This document shows, piece after piece, positions 43,766-52,688 of a stretch of 64,000 nt of DNA. Under the pieces are notes generated by a model. That model had not been told where the DNA came from. It was given only the letters and a program-made list of their open reading frames with translations, and searched no databases. Origin of the DNA: BOG-933 sp037147415 (lineage in GTDB: Bacteria > Pseudomonadota > Alphaproteobacteria > Azospirillales > Azospirillaceae); NCBI GenBank assembly GCA_037147415.1, contig JBAWVF010000004.1:1-64000 (forward strand). Reading direction: 5' to 3'. The translations under genes were made by a program, and so were the position numbers. The number at the start of each line of letters is the position of its first letter. Position 1 is the first letter of the stretch.

Positions 43766-43838
43766 AGAGTCTGTCACCGTAACACAAAGCGATCCACAGA
43801 TGCTTGGGCAAAGCGAAACCCGATTGAAAGGAGAGTTC

Positions 43839-44429
43839 ATGTCGACCGAGGATACACGGTCCGATCTGGCAACGGCAGTCGGGCGTCGCGATTTTTTATG
43901 GCTTGGTGCTGCGGCTGCATTTGCCGCGTCGGCTTTTATGCCTTCTGAAGCGCTGGCAGTACCTCATCCCGGTGGCGTGCATCGGAAATTGACCTTTCTC
44001 AACCAGCATACCGGGGAACGTTTGTCTACCGAGTATTGGGTAAAAGGGCATTATTGCAAAGATGCATTGCGGGCGATCAATCGGGTATTTCGGGATCATC
44101 GCACCGGAGCGGTTCATCGGATCGACCCGCGCTTGCTCGACACGCTCTATGCTTTGAAGCGTCGGGTGAATGCACAGGGACCATTTCACATTGTATCGGG
44201 GTTCCGGTCGCTACAGACCAACAATATGTTGATTGAGAGCGACCATTACGGCGTCGCCCGGCATAGCTTTCATACCAAGGGGATGGCGGCCGATCTTTAC
44301 CTGCCGGGGTATAGTTTGAGCCGGTTGCACCGGGCCGCATTGTCGTTGCATGCCGGTGGCGTGGGCTATTATCCCGACAACGGCTTTATCCATGTCGATG
44401 TCGGACCGGTTCGGCGCTGGGGCGCCTGA
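43839..44429 (+). CDS. Tat-exported DUF882 (YcbK-like, M15 family) protein, paralogue 2
   Basis: A protein of 196 residues. The twin-arginine signal is GRRDFLWLGAAAAFAASAFM. The DUF882 domain follows, with HYGVARHSFHTKGMAADLYL and FIHVDVGPVRRWGA at the very C-terminus. It shares the same order of motifs with paralogue 1 but lacks the proline-rich tail, so the pair probably arose by tandem duplication. GAAAGGAGAG lies 4 bases before the ATG at 43839. A periplasmic peptidoglycan-modifying role is inferred from the fold. Confidence 0.9.
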   Translation: MSTEDTRSDLATAVGRRDFLWLGAAAAFAASAFMPSEALAVPHPGGVHRKLTFLNQHTGERLSTEYWVKGHYCKDALRAINRVFRDHRTGAVHRIDPRLLDTLYALKRRVNAQGPFHIVSGFRSLQTNNMLIESDHYGVARHSFHTKGMAADLYLPGYSLSRLHRAALSLHAGGVGYYPDNGFIHVDVGPVRRWGA

Positions 44430-44479
44430 CGGTTTTAGCGGTTTCAGGTTTTAACGATAATCGTCAATGAAGGTATCAG

Positions 44480-45637
44480 TCAGTCGGGCGCGCGGAACCG
44501 GGAGCGGACCGCGCAGAAATCATCGGCCAGCGCCAGCAGGCTTTCAAGCCCGTAGGCGCCGCAATCAGTCAGGCATTCGGCCAGTTCATGCGGAATGGCC
44601 TCCAGTCCGAGATAGGCGCCGCTGATTGCCCCGGTCATGGCTGCGGTGGTATCGGCATCGCCGCCGCCGGAAATCGCCAGCCCGGTCGCGTCCATGTAAT
44701 TGTCGGGCGCCGCAAGGAAGCTGTAGAGGCTCCAAAGCACGCTCGGGACCACATAGGGCGAGATTGACCCCTCGGCTTCCGGCCAACGCCCGGAGGCGGT
44801 TTCCGCCAGGGTTCGACCGGCCCGGCTGATCAGCCAGACGGCATCTTCGGGATCGCGCAGGCGTAGCGCCTTCAGCCCGTCAAGTTCGGTGGCGAAGTCC
44901 GGCTCGACCGGGCGCACCCGTTTTACCAAATAGTCGATCATGGCCTCGGCGTTCAGTCTGCCCGGTTTGGCGGTGAGCGCATAGGCCACGGCGGCGGCAA
45001 TCGTGACCGAGCCGGCGATGGCGCGCGGGTCGGTATGGGTAATGCGGGCCTGGAGACAGGCGGCTTTGACCAGCGCCGCGTCGTCGTGCGGAAACATCCA
45101 ACCGATCGGAGCGGCGCGCATCGCGGCACCGTTGCCGGCATAGGGTGCGGGCACCCCGGCGATGTGCCAGGGCACGCCGTTGGCCAGTCGGGCTGCGGCC
45201 TCGGTGGTGGCGCGGCCGCGGCCGACCACCCGTTGTTCGCTAAACAAGCCGGCGATTCGGCGCCCGTAATCCTCCGGCTCGAATCCAACCGACAGGGTGG
45301 CGCTTTCGACCAGTTCTCGCATAAGCTGCGAATCATCGGTATACTGACCAAAGGGATGGGGTGCGCGGCCGATGGTGCCGGCCTTTTCTGTTATCAATAC
45401 CTCTTCGACATATTCCAGACAAATTTCGCGGGAATAGCCCTCGACCACAAAGCCGAGCGCATCCCCCAAGCACTGCCCGATCATACTGCCGCGGATACGC
45501 GCAACCGCAGGCGGCGGGCGGAGCGGCAGAAACATCGACAGCCACAGATCGAACCATTCGGTCAGCATGGTTCCCTCAATAGCCTGATACGGCACGATAT
45601 AGCGTGGAATGAGAATCCGACCATCGGGTGTTATCAT
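44480..45637 (-). CDS. ADP-ribosylglycohydrolase family protein
   Basis: A protein of 385 residues. Visible family motifs are GSMIGQCLGDALGFVVEGYS, the metal-binding YTDDSQLMREL, GNGAAMRAAPIGWMF, ARITHTDPRAIAGS and the C-terminal SGGGDADTTAAMTGAISGAYLG with its paired aspartates. These proteins remove ADP-ribose from arginine or other acceptors using two divalent metals; the best-known bacterial member, DraG, reactivates nitrogenase reductase. No draT or nif gene lies nearby, so a DraG function is not claimed. ATG 45637 has GGGGG 6-7 bases upstream; 45664 is an alternative. Confidence 0.88.
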   Translation of the reverse strand: MITPDGRILIPRYIVPYQAIEGTMLTEWFDLWLSMFLPLRPPPAVARIRGSMIGQCLGDALGFVVEGYSREICLEYVEEVLITEKAGTIGRAPHPFGQYTDDSQLMRELVESATLSVGFEPEDYGRRIAGLFSEQRVVGRGRATTEAAARLANGVPWHIAGVPAPYAGNGAAMRAAPIGWMFPHDDAALVKAACLQARITHTDPRAIAGSVTIAAAVAYALTAKPGRLNAEAMIDYLVKRVRPVEPDFATELDGLKALRLRDPEDAVWLISRAGRTLAETASGRWPEAEGSISPYVVPSVLWSLYSFLAAPDNYMDATGLAISGGGDADTTAAMTGAISGAYLGLEAIPHELAECLTDCGAYGLESLLALADDFCAVRSRFRAPD

Positions 45638-45877
45638 GATTAACCCCCGTTGCAAGCCGTTCACAGGGCTGTCGACAGTTTATAGAGTTGGTGACGGTTA
45701 TGCCAATAAAAGCGTCTCATTCGAAGTAGGAGGGCACTTTGACGGTTACTTTTCCCCATTCGCTTCGATTACGGGCTGACGCAGCGGACGGGGTAGGGAA
45801 TAACCGGCCTTTCCCATGGACAAGGCGAGGACAGGCCCTTACAGTCATGAGACCTTCGACTTTTTCGGTTTCGATCC

Positions 45878-46369
45878 ATGAATGCCAGCGGCTTCGGTGT
45901 GCTTGTGCCCTACGGTGAGGTTCCGGCGGGAACGTTGTTTTTGCGACGGTCTGCCAGCGGCCTGGGTGAAACCGTGATTCTGCTGAAAATTTCGGGCGGA
46001 CACGGTGATATCTGCATTTGTGGCCGCCCTCCCGCCGGTGAAGCTATTCAATTGCCCTGCCTGAAGCCGCCGGTTCCGGCCGAATGGCCGGTGATTGCGC
46101 TGGCCGATTTCATTCTGGAGGTCGAAAACCGGATCGACAATGTGGTGTGGAAAGCCGACCCCGATTTCGTCAAGGCGGTAGTCTATGCCGATCCGGGCGG
46201 CGGCTTGGCGTTGAAAGCCTGGGTCAACCCGGTTCAGACCGAGTTGTTCGATCTGGCCACCGGCGCTCCCGTGGATCAGCAAGCTGCGTCGGTCGGGTTT
46301 CGGCGCTGGTCGATTATTCGCCGTAACGCCGCGGGCGAGCGGTTTGAGTTGTTTCGCTTTGACCTTTAG
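45878..46369 (+). CDS. Hypothetical protein
   Basis: A protein of 163 residues that I do not recognise. It has no signal peptide or membrane helix. The sequence is beta-rich, with strands such as TVILLKISGGHGDICICGRPP, VKAVVYADPGGGLALKAWV and RRWSIIRRNAAGERFELFRFDL. Two cysteines lie close together (ICICG). Codon use fits the neighbourhood and the reading frame is clean. It stands alone between the ADP-ribosylglycohydrolase and a hybrid kinase. The opposite strand is also open (45845-46375), but its composition, rich in histidine, glutamine and arginine, marks it as a shadow. Confidence 0.6.
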   Translation: MNASGFGVLVPYGEVPAGTLFLRRSASGLGETVILLKISGGHGDICICGRPPAGEAIQLPCLKPPVPAEWPVIALADFILEVENRIDNVVWKADPDFVKAVVYADPGGGLALKAWVNPVQTELFDLATGAPVDQQAASVGFRRWSIIRRNAAGERFELFRFDL

Positions 46370-46460
46370 GTGCAATGTATCTTACAAAGGGGCTTGCCGA
46401 TGATACGCAGGTAGCCACTTCAGGTTCTATCTTCCGTAAAGACAGGGGTATGGTTCGTCA

Positions 46461-48863
46461 ATGACCCTGCGTCGTCGCCTCGTACTGCTGGTGATCAGTC
46501 TGATCATTCCATCGGTGCTTGCCAGCGCTGTTGCCGCCTATCTCGCTTATTCCGAAGAACGGGGGCGAGCCGAGCGAAATTTGCTGAGCACGGCGCGAGC
46601 GGTTTCTCTGGTTATCGATCATGAGTTGGACAGCGCGGTTCGCGTGTTGCAGGCGCTGGCCACCTCGCCCTCGTTGACCGAGGGCAATCTGGCCGCTTTT
46701 CGCCAGCAGGCGATCGATGCGGTGACCGGCGAAGGGCGCTGGGTCGTTCTGTTGGATCGGGACGCCCACCAACTGGTCAACACATTGCTGCCGTACGGGC
46801 AACCGCTGCCGGATCACCCGTTTCCTCAAAATGTACGGCGCGTGATCCAGACCGGAAAGCCCGAGGTTTCCGATCTTTTTATCGGTCCGGTCTCGCATCG
46901 GCCGACTCTGGCGGTTGATATTCCGGTCGTGCGCGACGGTAAAGTCGTTTACGATTTGGCCATGGGCAAGCTGCCCTCGGTGCTGGAGCGTCTGTTGCAG
47001 GCTCAAAAGTTGCCCGCGACCTGGACTGCCGCGATCTTCGACCGGCAGGGTACTATCGTCGCGCGCAGCCATCATTCCGATGCCTATCTCGGCAAGCCAG
47101 TATCCCAAGATGTGCTGGAGCATCTTTCCGTTGCCGACGAGGGGGTATTTTCCGGCATTAATCAAACGGGCGCGCCCCGGTTGGCGGCTTACAGCCGGTC
47201 GCCCCGTTATGGCTGGGGCTTTTTAATCGGGATACCGCGCTCGGAGATTTTCGAGTCGGTCCGCATGTCGATTCTGACCGTGCTGGGGGCCGGGTTCGGC
47301 TTGTTAAGCATCGGCTTGCTGCTGGCCGTGCTGGTGGCTCGGGGTGTTGCCCGCCCGATCACCGCGCTGATTGAGCCTGCGGTGGCGCTCGGGCATGGCG
47401 AGGCGGTCGCGGTGGCGCCGTGTTCCGGTCTTTTGGAGGTAGACGCGGTCGGCACGGCGCTGGTTGCCGCGGGCGAGTTGGTGCGCCGTCGGTCCGGCGA
47501 GCGCGATCGGGCCGAAGCGGCGCTGGCCCGGACGAATGAAACTTTGGAAAGCTTGGTTTCGGCGCGTACCCGCGAGTTGCAAGAGACGAATGAGCGGTTG
47601 CGGGTAGAAATTACTGAGCGCCATCGGGCGGAAACGGAACTGTTTCAAGTCGGCAAGTTGAACGCCATCGGTCAATTATCAAGCGGAGTCGCCCACGATT
47701 TCAACAATGTGCTCCAGGGGGTCGGGAATTGTCTGGCCGTATTGGAATCCCGAGTGGAAGAACCGGCCTTGAAACATCTGGTGGCGACCGGGGCCAGGGC
47801 GGTGCGGCGCGGGGCTACGCTGACCCAACAATTGCTGGCGTTTTCACGCCGTCAGCGCTTGGAGCCCCGGCCGACCGACGTCACTGCGGTGATCAACGGT
47901 TTGATCGAATTACTCCATTGTACTTTGGGCGGCACGGTTAAAGTGAATGTGGAGCTGACCGCCGACTTGTGGCCGGCGGTGGCCGATCGCCAACAATTGG
48001 AACTGGCCTTGATCAATCTTGCGATCAATGGCCGCGATGCGATGCCCGAAGAAGGGGGCACGCTCACCATTTCAACCGCTAATATCGGCCCGGGTGAAGC
48101 GGGGATTGTCGGATTCGCCCCGGACGCTTGCTATGTCCGGATTATTGTATCCGATACCGGTTGCGGTATGACCGAAGATGTTCTTTTACGAGCCTTCGAG
48201 CCTTTCTTTACCACCAAGGAATTGGGCAAGGGCACCGGGCTCGGGCTGAGTACGGTGTATGGTCTGGTGCGCCAGCTTGGCGGCGATGTCCGGCTGAGCA
48301 GTCGGTCCGGTGAGGGTACCACGGTGTCGATCTATCTGCCGCGCGCCGAAGCCGGGGCCGAAGCTATGTTGCACAAACCCGGGGCCGAAGTCGGAGTGAC
48401 TGCCGTGCAGCCGGTCGACACCGTCGGGACTTCCACTCTCGCGCCTGCTGCCAACGGCGCGGACAGGACAATTTCGCTGCTGGTGGTCGATGATGATCCT
48501 TTGGTGCGTCAGGGCTTGGTTTTCGCGCTTGACGGTCTTGGTTTTGCCGTGCAGTCGGTGGCCGGGGGGCCGGCTGCGCTTGAGCTTTTGGCCGGGGACG
48601 TCAAGGTGGATGTTTTGCTGACCGACTTTGCGATGCCCGGTATGTCGGGAATCGAATTGATCGATCGGGTTCGTGTCTTGCGTCCTGAGATGCCGGCGCT
48701 GATCATGACTGGCTATGCCGAGGTGGCGGCGCTGGATGCCGGCCCGGCCGTGGAAGTGCTGAAGAAACCCTTCGATATCACGGTGCTGTCCGACCTGATT
48801 GAAAGGGTACGGCTGGAGGGCCGGGAATCGGCGGCTATTGTTTCGAACGCGGCGGCCGTATAG
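46461..48863 (+). CDS. Membrane-bound hybrid histidine kinase (sensor-HisKA-HATPase-REC)
   Basis: A protein of 800 residues. It has an N-terminal membrane helix (about 8-30), a large periplasmic sensor (about 30-270, dCache-like, with SLTEGNLAAFRQQAIDAV and TWTAAIFDRQGTIVARSHHS) and a second membrane helix (about 275-298). A linker and coiled coil follow. The kinase domain belongs to the group with His412 in SSGVAHDFNNVLQG. HATPase_c ends in GTGLGLSTVYGLVRQ. A C-terminal receiver has Asp722 (VLLTDFAMPGMSG). The group resembles hybrid kinases that signal through small receiver domains. It is followed by hemB 37 bases downstream with no visible terminator. Confidence 0.93.
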   Translation: MTLRRRLVLLVISLIIPSVLASAVAAYLAYSEERGRAERNLLSTARAVSLVIDHELDSAVRVLQALATSPSLTEGNLAAFRQQAIDAVTGEGRWVVLLDRDAHQLVNTLLPYGQPLPDHPFPQNVRRVIQTGKPEVSDLFIGPVSHRPTLAVDIPVVRDGKVVYDLAMGKLPSVLERLLQAQKLPATWTAAIFDRQGTIVARSHHSDAYLGKPVSQDVLEHLSVADEGVFSGINQTGAPRLAAYSRSPRYGWGFLIGIPRSEIFESVRMSILTVLGAGFGLLSIGLLLAVLVARGVARPITALIEPAVALGHGEAVAVAPCSGLLEVDAVGTALVAAGELVRRRSGERDRAEAALARTNETLESLVSARTRELQETNERLRVEITERHRAETELFQVGKLNAIGQLSSGVAHDFNNVLQGVGNCLAVLESRVEEPALKHLVATGARAVRRGATLTQQLLAFSRRQRLEPRPTDVTAVINGLIELLHCTLGGTVKVNVELTADLWPAVADRQQLELALINLAINGRDAMPEEGGTLTISTANIGPGEAGIVGFAPDACYVRIIVSDTGCGMTEDVLLRAFEPFFTTKELGKGTGLGLSTVYGLVRQLGGDVRLSSRSGEGTTVSIYLPRAEAGAEAMLHKPGAEVGVTAVQPVDTVGTSTLAPAANGADRTISLLVVDDDPLVRQGLVFALDGLGFAVQSVAGGPAALELLAGDVKVDVLLTDFAMPGMSGIELIDRVRVLRPEMPALIMTGYAEVAALDAGPAVEVLKKPFDITVLSDLIERVRLEGRESAAIVSNAAAV

Positions 48864-48900
48864 GCTCGGCTTTTCTATTAGCGGTTGGAAGTCGTCTGTC

Positions 48901-49905
48901 ATGACCCGAGTGCTTACCGGAACCTTTCCCCGTGTCCGCTTGCGACGCACCCGTTCCGAACAGTGGAGTCGCCGACTGGTTGCCGAACACCGGTTATCGG
49001 TTGATGATTTGATCTGGCCGATGTTTGTGATCGAGGGCGAGGGGCGGCGCGTTCCCGTGGACTCGATGCCGGGGGTGGCGCGGCTTTCGATCGATCTTTT
49101 GGTCGAAGCGGTGGTCGAGGCGCGAGATCTCGGCATTCCTGCGGTGGCCTTGTTTCCGGTCGTGCCGCGCGAGCGCAAAACCCCGGAAGCCGAGGAGGCT
49201 TACGATTCCGGTAATCTCGTTTGCCGGGCGGTCCGGGCGCTGAAGGCGGCGGTTCCGGGCATCGGGATCATTTGCGACGTTGCGCTTGATCCCTACACCA
49301 GTCATGGCCATGACGGGCTATTGCGTGACGGCCGGATTGCCAATGACGAAACCGTGGCGGTGCTGGTCCAGCAAGCCCTGGTTCTGGCCGAAGCCGGGGC
49401 CGATGTGATTGCCCCCTCCGATATGATGGATGGTCGGATCGGGGCGATTCGGGATGCGCTCGACCATGCCGGCCGGCACGGTGTTCAAATCTGTGCCTAT
49501 GCGGCGAAATATGCTTCGGCTTTCTACGGGCCGTTTCGCGATGCCCTGGAGACCGGCGGCTTGTTGAAGGGCGACAAGCGGACCTATCAGATGGACCCGG
49601 CCAACGGGGCGGAAGCACTGCGCGAAGTCGCGCTCGATCTGGAAGAAGGGGCCGACAGCGTCATTGTCAAACCGGGGCTGCCCTATCTCGATGTGATTCG
49701 CCAAGTCAAAGACAATTTTGCCGTGCCGACCTTTGCTTATCATGTCAGCGGCGAGTATGCGATGCTGAAAGCGGCGGTCGCTGCCGGTTGGCTCGACAAC
49801 GACCGCGCGTTGCTTGAAACTTTGCTTTCGTTCAAACGAGCCGGAGCCGACGCCATTCTGACCTATGCGGCGGTCGAAGCGGCTCGTCTGTTGCGCTTAA
49901 AGTGA
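48901..49905 (+). CDS. hemB: Delta-aminolevulinic acid dehydratase (porphobilinogen synthase)
   Basis: A protein of 334 residues that condenses two 5-aminolevulinate molecules to porphobilinogen in haem and chlorophyll synthesis. The active-site lysines are in AYAAKYASAFYGPFRDA and VIVKPGLPYLD. The metal-site segment reads CDVALDPYTSHGHDG, with aspartate and alanine where zinc enzymes have three cysteines, so it belongs to the Mg/K-dependent class typical of alphaproteobacteria. The ATG at 48901 gives the conserved short N-terminal arm; the longer frame to 48799 overlaps the kinase. Its 3' end overlaps the TIR gene by 9 bases. Confidence 0.97.
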   Translation: MTRVLTGTFPRVRLRRTRSEQWSRRLVAEHRLSVDDLIWPMFVIEGEGRRVPVDSMPGVARLSIDLLVEAVVEARDLGIPAVALFPVVPRERKTPEAEEAYDSGNLVCRAVRALKAAVPGIGIICDVALDPYTSHGHDGLLRDGRIANDETVAVLVQQALVLAEAGADVIAPSDMMDGRIGAIRDALDHAGRHGVQICAYAAKYASAFYGPFRDALETGGLLKGDKRTYQMDPANGAEALREVALDLEEGADSVIVKPGLPYLDVIRQVKDNFAVPTFAYHVSGEYAMLKAAVAAGWLDNDRALLETLLSFKRAGADAILTYAAVEAARLLRLK

Positions 49906-50910
49906 ATCGGGGGCCAGCGTCACCACCGGCAGGTTAAGCTTGACCAGCGGGTTTTGCGCCGGCAACAGCCGGTTCAAAGGCTGCCGGGTGAGGCATAGCA
50001 GGGCCAAGCCGGGTGGAGTCGAGGCCAAGGTTGCCGCTAAGCTTTCAAACAGCGGCTGGTCGAAGTCAAGCCGGCGCCGCACGTTGTCGAAGTTGAGCAG
50101 GGCGATGTGGTGGGTGGGCGCGGTCGCCATATACCGTTTGAACAACTCCAGATCGCCGGGGGTCGCGGGCACCGCCTCGTTACAGCCGGCGATCCGTAGA
50201 ATTTCCGCAAGCAGTCCGCGGCGGGAGCTGGCCTTGAACCCTTCGATGTCGAGCGTGGCCAGGCCGGGGATACGGTCGCGCAGGTCCATCACCATGGGCG
50301 TGCCGTCCAGAGCGGTATCGACCACGAGATTGACCGAACGGCCGGCCTTCATATGGTTCATCACGGCATCGCGCGCCTTGAGCCAAGCCAGCGCCGAGGT
50401 TCCTATTTGGGAGCTGCACGCGCCGAGCAGCTGTTGCCAGGGCGTGCCGCGTTTGCCGTTGCGCAGATCGATGACGGCCGACTCGGGAATTTTAATGCCG
50501 GCGGGCAGGGAGCAGGACTCGCGCATTACCGGGATGATTAAACCATATCGGAATTCGGGGTCGCGGGAGAGTGCGAACTTCATCTGCTCGACGCAGGAGG
50601 CATTGGCAAGGTAGCCCGGGCTCAGCACCAAAATCTGGCGTTCGGCGTCGGTCTGGGCTTCCATCAGGCGGCGGGTCGTTGCGGCCCCGACGGGAGAGCG
50701 CTCGGTATCGATCAGCTCCTCGCCCCCGCCGGCATGCAGCATCGGCATGTCGGCCCCTCCGGCGCGCAAGACCGATACCAGCTGGCCTTCGACCCAATCT
50801 TTTTGGCCGTGATCGTAGCTGATAAAGACCTTGGAAACCGGTGCCCCACCTGCGGAATCAGTGTATACGGCATTACCGAAGTAGCTGTAACTGCTGAAGA
50901 CATTAGCCAT
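49897..50910 (-). CDS. TIR-domain protein
   Basis: A protein of 337 residues. A short N-terminal segment precedes a bacterial TIR domain (about 25-160). Strand A is KVFISYDHGQKDWVEGQL, the BB-loop region contains the ERSP segment, and the alphaC region is LVLSPGYLANASCVEQMKF, where Glu108 sits at the position of the catalytic glutamate of NAD-cleaving TIRs. The C-terminal half (about 165-337) has no domain I recognise and may sense a partner or ligand. AAGGA lies 8 bases before the ATG at 50910. No Thoeris, CBASS or pAgo partner gene adjoins it. Either defence or another NADase role is possible. Confidence 0.85.
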   Translation of the reverse strand: MANVFSSYSYFGNAVYTDSAGGAPVSKVFISYDHGQKDWVEGQLVSVLRAGGADMPMLHAGGGEELIDTERSPVGAATTRRLMEAQTDAERQILVLSPGYLANASCVEQMKFALSRDPEFRYGLIIPVMRESCSLPAGIKIPESAVIDLRNGKRGTPWQQLLGACSSQIGTSALAWLKARDAVMNHMKAGRSVNLVVDTALDGTPMVMDLRDRIPGLATLDIEGFKASSRRGLLAEILRIAGCNEAVPATPGDLELFKRYMATAPTHHIALLNFDNVRRRLDFDQPLFESLAATLASTPPGLALLCLTRQPLNRLLPAQNPLVKLNLPVVTLAPDSL

Positions 50911-51048
50911 GGTGTCCATCCTTTACCGCATTGCGGTGAGTATACGCTTCTTGCGAATAGGGGTCCATAGTCTTTGCGGCTGTTGCAGCGCAGCATAAAC
51001 AAGTAAAAAATGCTTAGCATTATTCAAGTATTCTTAAGGATTGCAAGA

Positions 51049-52224
51049 TCAAACCCGTGAAAAATGGCGGTGCAGGCGTTCGGCCGCGGTATCAAGTGCG
51101 GTATCGTGCTTGGTGAAGCAAAAACGCACGTAACCGGGCGGTGCGGCGCCGACATAAAAGGCGCTGACGGGAATTGCGGCCACGCCAGCATTAATGGTCA
51201 GGTGACGGCAGAACGCGAAATCATCATCCCCAAATCCGGCGGCGAATCGGACGGGGCGGGTGTCGGCGACCAGAAAATAGCTGCCCGCACTCGGCAATAC
51301 GGTCAGCCCGGCTCGTGTCAAGCCGGCGGCCAGCCGGTCCCGCTTGTCCTGAAATCCTGTGGCCAGCCCGGTGAAGTAGCTGTCGTCTTTGCCGAGCCCG
51401 CAGGCCACCGCGCTTTGAAGGTCGGGCGGGGTGCTGAAGGTCAGATATTGATGCGCCTTGACGACCGGCTGAAGCAGGGCGGGGGCGGCGGTGATATAGC
51501 CGATTTTCCATCCGGTCATGGAAAAGGTTTTCCCGGCCGAGCCGATCTTCAGGCAGCGCTCGCGCATGCCCGGCACAGTCATCAGCGGAATGTGCCGGCG
51601 GCCATCGAAAATGATGTGCTCGTATACTTCATCACACACCGCATAGGCGTCGCTGTCTTGAACGAATTCAGCGATCAGCGCCAACTCGTCCGCGTCGAAG
51701 ACCTTGGCGATCGGGTTGAGCGGATCGTTCAACACCACCAGCTTGGTCCGGGGTGAAAAGGCGGCGGCCAGATCATCCCGGCTGAAGCGCCATGCCGGCG
51801 GCTTTAACGTGACGATTCGCGGCACGCCGCCGGCCAAACGGACAATCGGCAGATAGCTGTCATACATCGGCTCGAACAGCACGACTTCGTCACCGGGGCG
51901 TATCAGGCCGAGCAGACAGGCGGTGAGCGCCTCGGTCGCGCCCGAGGTCACCATCACCTCGCGCAGCGGGTCAACCTCCAACCCGTAGAAGCGGCGGGCA
52001 TGCGCCGCCAACGCCTGACGCAAGGCCGGCGTTCCCATCATTGACGGGTACTGATTCGACTCCTCGCGCAAAGCCCGAACCGCTTCCTCGATCAGATCGG
52101 CCGGACCGCCCTGCTCGGGAAAGCCCTGTCCGAGATTGATCGCGCCGTGCTCTGCGGCAAGGCGTGAAAATACCTCGAACACCGTGGTGCCGTAGCCCGA
52201 CAGGATTTCGTTACCCGGCTTCAC
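51049..52224 (-). CDS. PLP-dependent aminotransferase, class I/II (methionine/kynurenine aminotransferase-like)
   Basis: A protein of 391 residues of fold type I. It begins with the subgroup motif GYGTTVFEVFSRLAAEHGAINLGQGFPEQGGP, then TSGATEALTACLLGLI, the pyridoxal-binding aspartate region NDPLNPIAKVF and DEVYEHIIFDG, and the Schiff-base lysine in GSAGKTFSMTGWKIGY. The motif set is close to YbdL/kynurenine aminotransferases that act on methionine, glutamine or aromatic amino acids; substrate is not certain. The frame is open to 52320, but GTG at 52224 lies 7 bases after the stop of the small membrane-protein gene and gives the family length, so it is preferred. Confidence 0.93.
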   Translation of the reverse strand: MKPGNEILSGYGTTVFEVFSRLAAEHGAINLGQGFPEQGGPADLIEEAVRALREESNQYPSMMGTPALRQALAAHARRFYGLEVDPLREVMVTSGATEALTACLLGLIRPGDEVVLFEPMYDSYLPIVRLAGGVPRIVTLKPPAWRFSRDDLAAAFSPRTKLVVLNDPLNPIAKVFDADELALIAEFVQDSDAYAVCDEVYEHIIFDGRRHIPLMTVPGMRERCLKIGSAGKTFSMTGWKIGYITAAPALLQPVVKAHQYLTFSTPPDLQSAVACGLGKDDSYFTGLATGFQDKRDRLAAGLTRAGLTVLPSAGSYFLVADTRPVRFAAGFGDDDFAFCRHLTINAGVAAIPVSAFYVGAAPPGYVRFCFTKHDTALDTAAERLHRHFSRV

Positions 52225-52231
52225 GGCGGGC

Positions 52232-52495
52232 TTACTTTTGACGGCGATGACGCCAAGCGTCGAAACTGCGGAACGTTTCGGGGAAGCGGCGCTTAATTCG
52301 GACGAACAACCGGCGCGCATCGGACGAGTTGCGCAGCAGGATGACCGAGCCGACCAGCAACAGGGTTACGCCCATAACCACCGGAGTGAGCGCAATCAGG
52401 ATGCCGGAGATGATCAGGGCCGTGCCGAGTCCCATCCAGACCAGTTGGCGGACACGCAGCGGCGGCAGGGTCGTGACGGACGCTAGCCACTTCAT
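52232..52495 (-). CDS. Small inner-membrane protein
   Basis: A protein of 87 residues with two adjacent hydrophobic helices (about 19-37 and 39-55, LVWMGLGTALIISGILIAL and VVMGVTLLLVGSVILL) and a basic cytoplasmic tail (RRLFVRIKRRFPETFRSFDAW). It resembles the PGPGW-type transmembrane family of short membrane proteins. GAGGAA lies 8 bases before the ATG. It is just upstream of, and probably co-transcribed with, the aminotransferase. Function is unknown. Confidence 0.75.
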   Translation of the reverse strand: MKWLASVTTLPPLRVRQLVWMGLGTALIISGILIALTPVVMGVTLLLVGSVILLRNSSDARRLFVRIKRRFPETFRSFDAWRHRRQK

Positions 52496-52688
52496 AACGG
52501 TATTCCTCGAGTCTCGGGACGCCGGAGTCGGCTGGCACCCCCCATGCGTAACCCCGTACATAATGCGGGACGGGACCGGGCGTCAACTTGTGCCTTGAGC
52601 GGCTTTTTAAACCTGCCGGAAGCCGTTGACCGCGAGGAGAATTCCGACGACCTTATGCCGTGCCGCAAATTGCTCAGAGGAAGCGCCC

